DNA from: Podarcis raffonei
Taxonomy: Eukaryota > Chordata > Lepidosauria > Squamata > Lacertidae
Length of the DNA: 64,000 nt
NCBI RefSeq assembly: GCF_027172205.1
Contig: NC_070604.1
Span: 76,421,023 to 76,485,022 of the forward strand
Direction: 5' to 3'
Below are positions 54,770 to 64,000 of the stretch, in pieces; position 1 is the first letter of the stretch; every line of letters begins with the position of its first letter. The notes under the pieces were generated by a model. It searched no databases. It saw nothing but the letters and a program-made list of their open reading frames with translations, and had not been told where the DNA came from. A program made the position numbers and the translations under genes.

Positions 54770-57700
54770 CTAAAACAAAATATTACAGTTCATTTATTAT
54801 TTTTGCAGGCAAAAGCAGAAATTTCTTACTTAATCATTGCATGATCAGAAGCTCTATAAGACACGCACATAGAAACTTGTCTTGTGTTGACAGCCACCTC
54901 TTTTATTTAGCATGCATTTGACAAAGTTATTTTTAGGCAGCTGGAATAAGTATCATTTGACTTGGCTAACATTCCAGTTACTTTTGCTGGTTGGGACGTT
55001 TTGATGTTTGCCAAGCATGAAATTGCATGTGTGTGGGCAACTGCTGTTGGTACCTGATGAAGTGCACAACTTGAATACTTGCTAACGGATCTCAGTTTTG
55101 CTGCCTGGGGTGTAGCGTAATACAAAATAGCTACTCCCACCAAAAGAGCAGTAAAGAGACGGGAACACAATGGCTCAAATATGGAAATCTATTCCATTTT
55201 GATTGTTCACAGAATGCCTTCAGCTGACACCTGAAGGCCAACACTAAAGGTGAAAGATGTACCTCTAAGAGGAGACCATTTGAGGGACAGGGGTCTGCAA
55301 AGGAGAAAGCCCTTCCACTTATTTCCCCCCCAAAAATTTTTTAGTAGGGACAACAAGCAGAGTCCTACCCACTTGAGTGCCAGTTATAAAGACTGAGTTT
55401 GCTAACAGTGGAGGAGGCCCTCTTGCAGTTATTTGGGTCATGCGCTAAGACAACAAAACAGCCTGAAATAAATGCTTACTTCCCTTTCAAAGGCATGAAA
55501 TATCTGCTTCCAGTTATTTCTGGTCCGTCTGTATTTACTCAGGCTTTTGTTGTATGGTGACTTTTAACCTCAGCAACAATACCTGAATAAGTGTTTCAAT
55601 GAACTGTTGGTATTTTTCTCATGGTATTGTGCTTTTATTGCTATTCTGCTGATGTTTTTATGGTGAATTACACATCACCCTGAACCGCTCCCCTCTCATT
55701 TTATTTCACTTTTAATTTGTATACCACCTTTCTATGTTGCTATACAAAAGGCGGTTTTCAGTGGTTTACAAGCTTTGGAAGGAGGCAGATTTATAGAACC
55801 CAGATAAAGAAAATTGTTATCCCACAAAGCCACACATACATTTGTGTCTGCATCCAACTTACCTGAATTCCAAAGTGCTCCACATCCAAGGCCAGCTGCA
55901 GGCGGATTTTGTTATCATCACTCATGCCTCCATTTGGAGCGGTGCTATTTGCCGTCACGGTTTTTCTTGCCTGCTTCAGCCTTTTCAAACTCTCTTCCAT
56001 TTTCTTTACAGAATTCAGAATATCTGATATTGTCTCAAAGTACCTGAATAAAGAGATTCATTAATGCATTAGACTGTGAGCCCCTTACGGACAGAGTGAT
56101 TAGCATTCAGAAAAACAACTCTAATCTGCTTTGAGCCCAGAGGGCACAGCCAGATAGAAACAAACAAAATGTGTGTTTGTCACTCTCACTAAACTCAACA
56201 GGACTTAAAAGTTTGGCTGGAACATGCCATATACCTGTTAATACTTAGATTCTTCCTTTACCTTACCAGTAAGTTGTGTATACGATATCAGACCCCCAAA
56301 ATCAACTATTATAAATGCATAGTTAGCAGTCGGGACCAAAAATGCCATGTGGGACATGGGTAGCAGTTTCTGCAGGGCCAACCCCAAGTTTCTATAGGCT
56401 CTGGGCAATATAAAGGCAGTGGGCTCTGCAACACCCAGTCACATGCTGTTGCCAGTCCTGTTGCTGCATCCCATCACTGCAGAGCTGGGCTGCGTAGAAG
56501 GAGAAGGGAAGCAGCAGCAACAGGGAAATCGGAGACTGATACAGGCCAGAAGACAAACCAGAGTAGCATCAGTGTGGCTGGCCAAAACTATGGAGGAAAA
56601 GGGTCAAGGAAGGAGGAGTAGGCTTGCTTGCCCAAGTGCACTGCTGGAATTAGTGCAGCAATTGGTACAGGCCTCATGAATGGAGGAAGGGAAATGCATT
56701 CCATCACTGCAGAAGGCTTGGCTGATGCAGAAGGGCTGCATGATGACAACAATAGGAGTTAGGCAATCAAGCATGTCCAGTGGGTTTATTGTCTGTAAAT
56801 GCCTTTGCATACAAAACAGTAAGATTCTAAAAAAACAACAACTCCACACCAAAGTTTCCTGGGAACTATAGTTAACTGAAGACAACCTGGTTTGTTTGAA
56901 GAGAAGAAGAAGAGTTTGGATTTGATATCCCGCCTTTCACTCCCCTTAAGGAGTCTCAAAGCGGCTAACAATCTCCTTTTCCTTCCTCCCCCACAACAAA
57001 CACTCTGTGAGGTGAGTGAGGCTGAGAGACTTCAGAGAAGTGTGACTAGCCCAAGGTCACCCAGCAGCTGCATGTGGAGGAGCGGGGAAGTGAACCTGGT
57101 TCACCAGATTACGAGTCCACTGCTCTTAACCACTATACCACTGCTGGCTTCTACTACGAAGGGAGGAGCAAAGGGGTTATGCGCGCAGCCAAAGTGCTCA
57201 CTCACATCTTATTTTATCTAGCCCAAGATGTGATTGTCTTAACCCACAGTGGCTTGAGAAAAGTTGAGTTTTTAATGCTGAAATACCCTTGTGAAGTTGC
57301 AGTAAATTTTCACTTACTTTTGTGTGCTTTTGCCAAGGGCTCCTTCAAGCCACTGCTCAATTACAGCTGGTTTTAGTGTATCTTTGTAGTCATTCTTCAG
57401 TTGGTGGAAAGGTTTAAGAGCAGTGTCAACATAGGGCAATGCTTTGGTTGGCACCTCCTGGTTAATGTTACACAAATTGACAAGAAAACGAGTAAAAAGC
57501 TCGTTATTTTAGAGTTCAAAACAAGCAAAGCTCAACATGCTCATACATAAGCAGTACATGAGAATTCAATACTAGGTAGTTAATCAAATGGTTTTTTAAT
57601 ACATATACATATCACCTAAACCTCAATTAGGTTCCTTTTTGAGCCTACACATTTGACTTTTTCAGGGGAAAAAATGTATTTTCATTGGATTCCCATGATA

Positions 57701-60700
57701 CCAGACATAAACATGCACAGAAAGGGTTGGGGTAAGAAACTGCTTGCCTGATAGTGTTGAAGTGTGTTAAGTAGTAGTTTGTCTGAATTAAATGAATATG
57801 ACAAAAAGCAATGGACCTGTTATCAAAGGTCCTGGGGGAAAATGGGAAACTAGAGATCTCAAAGTTTGTGTAAAGAGCAGGTCTGTTCCCATCACATATA
57901 AAGTGGGGGAAGGTTTTGGTTTGAGGAAGTCTGCTGATGCCAGTCTGCAGTAATGCTATACACTAGGATTCAAACATACAGTATTCCTACTACCTTGGCT
58001 TAGGTGGGCATGGCAGGCTCAATTGAGATCCATAAAGTGTAAATTAAACTAGGAGAAGTTGAAAACTGCATGTAACACAGATCATCATTAATCAGCATAA
58101 CACTGTGCTCTTCCATCTCATATAGCTAATTGATGATATCTCAGGTAAGAAATTATATGCCAAAGCTACTGTGCTTCATGGGGTTGGGGGCTATCAGCTG
58201 CGGTAAGTGGTCAAAACATTCTATGCTGCTGACACAAGCCTTTATTGTTTAAATATGAAGGATGTGTTACCTTATTGGTTCTTCTATATAGCCTTGGAAT
58301 CTCAACAGCACTTTTCAGGCAACCGAAGCAAGAGTCACTTAACTCCTGAATAAGCTTACTGTTCAAGGTTGGCCAGCAACCCAGTAGAGAGTCCTTTGAG
58401 TCTTCCAGGGCTCCTGTTAAGAAAAAAACAAACTGTGGTAAAATCTGAGCTCCCCTGAGATGAACACACACTTTTGGAGTATTTCTTAAAACGTGTATAC
58501 TGCCCTTCATTAGAAATTCCAGGGCTATTGCAACAGTCTTTTTCAACTCCCTTATCTGCCGCCCCCCGCAAAATGTAATCAAATAAAGAAGACAGATACT
58601 ATTTATTATGCTGCGTTACACTGACAATTCACAGCACGGTCTTCCATGAGGTTTGGATGGGCGTGAAATGACTGGTTGTCTGCCACACCCAAAGCCCTGC
58701 TAGCTTGCTCCAGCCAGAACAAGAGGCATGGAAGGGTTGCCCCTCTTCCTTCCTGTGTGGATCTTTTTTTTCTTTATCATCCTCCACTACCACCATTGGT
58801 TCTAGACGGGGGATTAATTAGGCCAATCCTGTGGCCTCTCAGATGAACAAAGCACCTGGAATCTAACAAATCCAAGGCTGTCTCCTCCTCCCCTGCCCCA
58901 CAACTGGAGCAGCCTTTCAAGGGGTCTAACATTAAGTAACAAAAAACTAGCAGTAACTCAATGTTCACAGGGCTATCCACAGACATATCAAGGGCCTCCA
59001 CAGTGGACGTCCCACTCTGCCAGGCTCTTTTCCGCTGGTAGATAAGACACCACTGGTTCTTCCTATCCCCCTCTACTCAGCGAATCTGTGCTTGAGGATC
59101 TTTCTGCCCGGATGCATTAATATTCCAATATATCTCATTCATACACATACAAAAGGCTTGGGGGCAGTTGCTAAAACACTGCCTGATTAAAGTTAGGCCA
59201 TCAAGCAAGTCCTGTGGGTTCATGACTATTCTATGTTCCTTCTTCATATGCAAACATCTTCTCCTTTCCCTTTCATTTGTAAAGCTAATCAATAATAATA
59301 ATAATAATAATAATAATAATTTTATTTGTACCCCACCCACATGGGCAACTCCCAAAAGAACACTAAAAACAGAATAAAACTTCAAGCATTAAAAACTTCC
59401 CTAAACAGGTCTGCCTTCAGATGTCTTTTAAAAGTAAGATAGTTGCTTATTTCCTTGACGTCTGGTGGGAGGGTGTTCCACAGGGCGGACGCCACTACCA
59501 AGAAGGCCCTCTGCCTGGTTCCCTGTAACCTCACTTCTTGCAGTAAGGGAACCACCAGAAGTAAAATATGTATTATACTTGCACTGGCATTTTTGCTACC
59601 ACAGTTAGATCTAAATCACAGTTGCAATCACAGTAAAAACTAAATTTGCAAACTGCGATAGTGAAAAATATCAGCGCTGTTGTAATGCCACTTGATAGCT
59701 CACTCCAAAAATGAAGGCAAAGAAGATTTCTGAACAAGCAAGAAGAAGGAGAGAGAGGACCAAGCAAGCCACAGGCAATTTCCTAACCATAGCCTGCCAA
59801 ATAAGGGTAGGGTGTTGCATGTATAAAATACTGTGCAATTTAGAAATTTCCTCAAATTATGGTGAATCTTCTTGAATCAAAAATAGTCTCTCTCATTAAG
59901 CAATTTATCTCCATTAGGCATTTGCCGATATACTTCCCAGCAGAGTATGTTCATTATATTATATCATGAATATGTAACAAAAAATATAAGCAGATACCTG
60001 AACTCACATTTACCTGAGATGCAGGCTATGTTCTTGAAACCAGTGGTTTCAAGTTTTGGTTTGATAATTTCCAACAATTCAGGAAACTGAAAGAAAAGTA
60101 ATATTCACACAATTACAGCTACATTTGAATATGTTTTCTCGATATATTCAAATTCCCCATGCACAGAAGTGTTTCTTGTGTGCAACTACAGTATATAAAT
60201 TTTACTCCAACATCACAAAACATAACATTTTGAAAATCAGCTATGCAAATGCCAGACGCAACAGCAAGAGATTCTGAATTCAAGGCAGCGCACTATGAAA
60301 GCCTCAAGGCAAAGCATCTAGAATTCATGAAACAGTTTTATTCAAAATATCAGATTTGCTCCTTGAAGCATTTAATTAATCTTGAACAGAAAAAGTGATC
60401 AAAAAGTCAACACTCAAACAGACTTCACAGCACCCCAGTGAGCTACAAGGCTTGTGTTGCAAAATGAGAGCTTGACAGTTAAATCTTGCAGAAGGTTGAG
60501 AGGCTAATCAATGAAAATTTACACTGCAAAAATAAGCACATGGCTCACATCCCAAAGATACACAAAACCACAGAGCTGCTTTCTATAGAGAGTTGTGAAA
60601 AACTGAAGCAGCAGCAGCCATGAATGTTGCAAATTGATGGCAAGTTAGGCTGCAGGAGATGAAATAATTCTCTTTATGACATAATGTACTGCATTATATC

Positions 60701-63641
60701 TTCCCTGCAGAGAGACATACTTTAAAGTAAACAGATAAACCTTGATATATCTAAACTCCATGGAACCAAAGGCACAAAGATTAAGGAATATTTTCTGCAT
60801 CTGCAACCATTATTCATACAACAGTCACAGAGATAGTATCAGCACCCTTTATGTGAGCATCCATTCTAATGCTTAAGGTTCTGGAAATTATAGTTATTAC
60901 TGAACTGAAGCCTGCCATTTAAATATTTCAAAAGTTCGGTGTCAGGGTGGGGTTAATGGCAGGACAACAAAAGTGGACTTTGTGAACCCTTACGGTGCCT
61001 AAGAGACAGAAATTATATGTGTGTGTGTAAGCAACAACCATTAGCTCAAATTGAGGATACAGTAACCATAAGTACACTCAACTTAATTAAACACATTAGT
61101 TAATATAAGCCCTCCAGATGTCCAAATAAGTATCAACACAAGATTGACACTTTTAAAAATATGTTCAAATGCAGCCAGGGCAGTGAGGTTCTTGGACCAC
61201 TGCATAATACAGTCATACCTTGAACTTCAAACGCCTTGTGACTTGAACGTTTTGGCTCCCGAACGCTGCAAATTCGGAAGTGAGTGTTCCAGTCTGCAAA
61301 TGTTTTTTGGAAGCCGAACATCCGACGCAGCTTCCGAGTGAGTGCAGGAAGCTCCTGCAGCCAAGTGGAAGCCGCGCTCTGGTTTTCGAACATTTCTGGA
61401 AGTCAAATGGACTTCCGGAATGGATTCCATTTGAGAACCAAAGGTATGACTGTAGATGGCAGGTGTTTATCCTTCTAGGCTTGAAGTATAATTTCCTTTC
61501 CCTGCTTTTTCTTTTTCCCTTCTTTGTTAAATTTGCTTTTAAAAAAAATGACAATAAGAAACATTAAGAAGAAAGTTCAGTATCAGAGTCAGCCGGGCTC
61601 AGAGAACCTTAGGCCTGATTTGATACTTGACATGCAAACCAATGAAGTATACTAACCCATTCCTGAAGCTTATCCAGATCTGAAGCAACAAGCACCAGCT
61701 GAGTGGTGGAGATGGAAGTTAAAGGCTGAGACTCTGGACAAGAGTCGTTTCCTTGGTCTTCAACAGTGCTTGGGTTCAGTGGGCACTCCTTGCTACTGCT
61801 TGCCAATGATTTTTTATCCTTTGTACTTTCGTTAGAGATGGGCCTGAGTAAAAGCTGCGATACGAAAAATGAAAATGGCAAAGAGGTTATTGCAGACATA
61901 CTATAAACCAAACAATACACATCTCAGCACAATGTCCATTCATAAGTCAGTTCCACTGATTTCAATGGGAATTGCTCCCTAGGAAGTGTACAGAAGACTG
62001 TAGCCTCAGGCTATCAACATAATACCCTAATTTGATAAAGCTACAGTGAAACAGCATTTTGGCTTGTCATACAGGGTTTAGACAACCTCCTAAAAATAAC
62101 AATTTTAAGACTTGAAAGGAGAACCATAGAACTTTGAGAGAAGCCTGTGGTTTTCCTCACCTCGCTAATAAAAAATGAATAGCGTGCTACAATCTGCAGT
62201 GAAAGCTTCCAAAGGCGATGTGTGAGCAATGGCAGAAATATCTGATCCGACCAACACTTCTGCAGACTTGCACATGCAACATGTGTTGCCAAGAGGCTGT
62301 ACGAACTTTGAGCTGAAAAGAAAACACAGGAATAGTTAAATTATCAGTCCCAATCCAGAACTGTAGCCCTATGCGATTTTAAAAATTATCCCAATTAGAC
62401 CAGCTATATTATGAACGTTTATGAATACATTTTTGCTTTTATTATCTTATTTCCAATCCTGTACCCATACCCGCCCCGTAACTTCTGTACAGCACCAATG
62501 TTTGGGGAATCACTAACACATCTTGTGTTAAGATAGATAAGCCAAAGTGACAATAAATAATCCTGAGACAAATATTTAGCTAATTTAAGGCCCACCCCCA
62601 CCCCTCACTTAATTCTGAGGAAAAGCAACTAACAGCAACCCATGATGATGATGATGATTTGTATTCCACCCATCTGACTGGGTTGCCCCAGTCACTCTGG
62701 GTGGCTCCCAACAGACTACTAAAAACATGATAGCTGGAGGTCAGAGGCAGGCATATCTTATGAATTCTGGGCAGCAAAGCCATAGCTGCTCAGGAAGGGG
62801 AAAGGAAGGCTGCTACTGTTTCTTTAATAACCTATTAGCTTTTTTAAGGAGGGTTACCTCTCATTACAGAACTATGGATGGAGATACAAAAGCAAAATAG
62901 TGATACCTCGGGTTAAGCACTTAATTCGTTCCGGAGGTCCGTTCTTAACCTGAAGCACGACTTTAGCTAATGAGGCCTCCTGCTGCCACTGCGCCGCTGG
63001 AGCCCGATTTCTGTTCTTATCCTGAAGCAAAGTTCTTAACCTGAAGCACTATTTCTGGGTTAGCGGAGTCTGTAACCTGAAGCCTATGTAACCTGAAGCA
63101 TATGTAACCCGAGGTACCACTGTAATGCTATGCTGTGATGGTGCACATTTTATTTCAGTGCTACACAGAGGTTGTAGAACTACCTGTTTGTCAACTGTCC
63201 CTCCAGTCATACACCATTAAATGACACAACATTTAAGGCTGTAAGTGAAAGAACTTTTGTCTTCTTTCCAGTGCAATTCATTCTTCATTCCGAGCCACTA
63301 TGTCTAGCCATCACTGCTACCCAACTTCTAGGCAGTGCAGCTGACAAAATTTCTGCCACAGTTGATGTTATTGGCTAAAAGCAGAAATCATTCTTGAGAA
63401 TTATTTCTTTGAGTTCCACCTTAGACACTATACTATTTTTCTTAAAGCATAGCTGAAGTTCCCATCAGTACAAACATGACAGATATAATTGTGAAGGGCT
63501 TTACGGTAGTGAAAAATGATTATTTGTCATTCATTCTCAAATCCTCATTGCACATGCTAATTATAGTGAAGATCTTTACCTGGAGCTTCTTCTAAGTCCT
63601 CAGAAAAGGCTGTTTCTAAGGCCCCCGCTATTTCTCTAAAC
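54668..63641 (-). CDS. COG2: COG complex subunit 2, C-terminal part (8 exons)
   Basis: Subunit of the conserved oligomeric Golgi complex (lobe A), a tether for intra-Golgi retrograde vesicles on the cytosolic face of the Golgi. Exons in transcript order: 63641-63580, 62312-62161, 61854-61657, 60086-60014, 58413-58271, 57457-57318, 56043-55863, 54769-54668. They give about 350 residues to the stop, close to half of the 738 I recall for human COG2; the 5' exons lie beyond 64000. Diagnostic stretches: FPELLEIIKPKLETTGFKN, VEIPRLYRRTNKEVPTKA, MEESLKRLKQARKT, GGMSDDNKIRLQLALDVEHF, KSFSALSELVQSAKDQIAAE. All junctions GT-AG and in phase. Mostly helical, with no membrane segment. Converges on AGT. 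Intact as far as seen. Confidence 0.96.
55863..56043 (-). CDS. COG2: COG2 exon
   Basis: 181 nt coding YFETISDILNSVKKMEESLK...DVEHFGIQ. Acceptor ttattcag, donor gtaagt. Confidence 0.96.
56905..57152 (-). mobile_element. MIR-like tRNA-core SINE
   Basis: On the minus strand: tRNA-like head gccagcagtggtatagtggt, then gggtgaccttgggctagtca core and an L2-type tail aggcgggatatcaaatccaa. Nearly full length. COG2 intron. Confidence 0.75.
57318..57457 (-). CDS. COG2: COG2 exon
   Basis: 140 nt coding EVPTKALPYVDTALKPFHQL...GALGKSTQ and two bases of Lys. Acceptor ttaaccag, donor gtaagt. Confidence 0.94.
58271..58413 (-). CDS. COG2: COG2 exon
   Basis: 143 nt coding ALEDSKDSLLGCWPTLNSKL...LYRRTNK. Acceptor cttaacag, donor gtaaca. 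Confidence 0.95.
59285..59548 (-). mobile_element. L2-like LINE, 3' end
   Basis: AAT tail (59290-59321), gtaccccacccacatgggca, then ORF2-tail remnant (gggagggtgttccacagggc) reading toward the minus strand. COG2 intron. Confidence 0.75.
60014..60086 (-). CDS. COG2: COG2 exon
   Basis: 73 nt coding FPELLEIIKPKLETTGFKNI then ACIS and one base. Acceptor ctttcag, donor gtaaat. Confidence 0.94.
61210..61452. mobile_element. TA-flanked Tigger/pogo-like MITE, CAGTCATACC type
   Basis: 243 bp, ends CAGTCATACCTTGAACTTC and CAAAGGTATGACTG, TA on both sides (61208-61209, 61453-61454). Third end-variant of the CAGTNRTRCCT group in this window. COG2 intron. Confidence 0.78.
61657..61854 (-). CDS. COG2: COG2 exon
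   Basis: 198 nt coding LLLRPISNESTKDKKSLASS...SDLDKLQEW. The middle is Ser-rich and less conserved, probably a loop. Acceptor tatcgcag, donor gttagt. Confidence 0.93.
62161..62312 (-). CDS. COG2: COG2 exon
   Basis: 152 nt coding QSSYSLLATHVACASLQKCW...YSFFISE, including the LPLLTHRLWKLSLQIVAR helix region. Acceptor cttttcag, donor gtgagg. Confidence 0.93.
62645..62725 (-). mobile_element. L2-like 3' end, short
   Basis: ATG tail, tccacccatctgactgggtt then gccccagtcactctgggtgg: reversed L2-type terminus. COG2 intron. Confidence 0.6.
62898..63122. mobile_element. TA-flanked Tigger/pogo-like MITE
   Basis: 225 bp; left end has decayed to TAGTGATACCTCGGGTTA, right end GGTACCACTG followed by TA. 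Same family as 2073-2298 and 34675-34916. COG2 intron. Confidence 0.75.
63580..63641 (-). CDS. COG2: COG2 exon (first in window)
   Basis: 62 nt coding FREIAGALETAFSEDLEEAP with one base of a split codon at each end. Acceptor tttttag, donor gtaaag. Confidence 0.85.
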
Positions 63642-64000
63642 CTAAAAAAAGAAATAAATCCTAATTAAAATTAATATTTGGCAGCTTACTGCCGCACGCT
63701 GTAGTCCAATTCCCCCAAATGTATTTCAAACCCAAATACCATAAGAATCTCTATAACACAACAGCTATAACTGCTCCCATAGTGGCCAATACACATTCAT
63801 TCAATTCAACCCTTGGTTGTGCACTGTAGTTTCCTATGTTAGTTCTTGCTGTTATGATGAGAAAAAAAGCTGGTAAATTTCAGGAATAAAGGCCACCCCC
63901 AAATGGATAGGGCTGGTAGAGAAATGCTGGACCTTGCGAGGCCCCTAAAGGTTTCCCCAGCCTCTAATTATCACCACTATTTTAGCTTCTCTTTAAAACA

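Noticed and set aside
61213-61567. Overlapping frames of about 65-113 codons on both strands
   Set aside because: They are translations of the palindromic CAGTCATACC MITE, which explains mirrored frames on opposite strands.

Overview
The window is vertebrate nuclear DNA from a squamate reptile (lizard or snake). Long introns with consensus GT-AG splice sites, tRNA-headed SINEs of the Sauria-SINE type, CR1 and L2 LINE fragments, many young hAT and TA-flanked DNA transposons, and an angiotensinogen whose angiotensin I carries Val5 and Tyr9 (the form I recall from snakes) all point that way. Three host genes were rebuilt exon by exon from both strands: CAPN9, AGT and COG2. I recall the same trio and the same relative orientations from human 1q42, so this is a conserved gene block.

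Layout. About 0.3-26.9 kb: CAPN9 (calpain-9) on the minus strand, complete, 20 coding exons, 690 residues, catalytic Cys97/His254/Asn278 present, every splice phase consistent. About 26.9-35.7 kb: the shared upstream region between head-to-head CAPN9 and AGT, filled with hAT elements, SINE, CR1 and L2 copies. About 35.7-48.8 kb: AGT on the plus strand, with a predicted short non-coding exon 1 behind a TATA-like box and four coding exons giving a 457-residue serpin-fold precursor. About 48.8-54.7 kb: intergenic, with an internally deleted L2, two SINEs and a TA-flanked element holding a tandem array. About 54.7-63.6 kb: the last eight coding exons (about 350 residues) of COG2 on the minus strand, tail to tail with AGT; its 5' exons lie beyond base 64000.

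The genes are neighbours but not a pathway. CAPN9 is a calcium-dependent cysteine protease, AGT is the secreted precursor of angiotensin, and COG2 is a Golgi tethering subunit. No CRISPR array, tRNA gene, rRNA gene or operon is present.

Most of the unusual content is mobile DNA. A 1.5-kb composite hAT element with perfect 8-bp target duplications carries a CpG-rich insert and internal copies of its own ends (CAPN9 intron 7). Two TA-flanked elements with near-identical ends each hold exactly five copies of a GC-rich, dyad-symmetric repeat (119 bp and 99 bp). In AGT intron 2 a SINE, a hAT element and an L1 are stacked at one site and can be partly ordered from their target duplications. A clean solo LTR sits in CAPN9 intron 1. 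I found no convincing new protein-coding system; the long open frames outside the three genes are explained by repeats.
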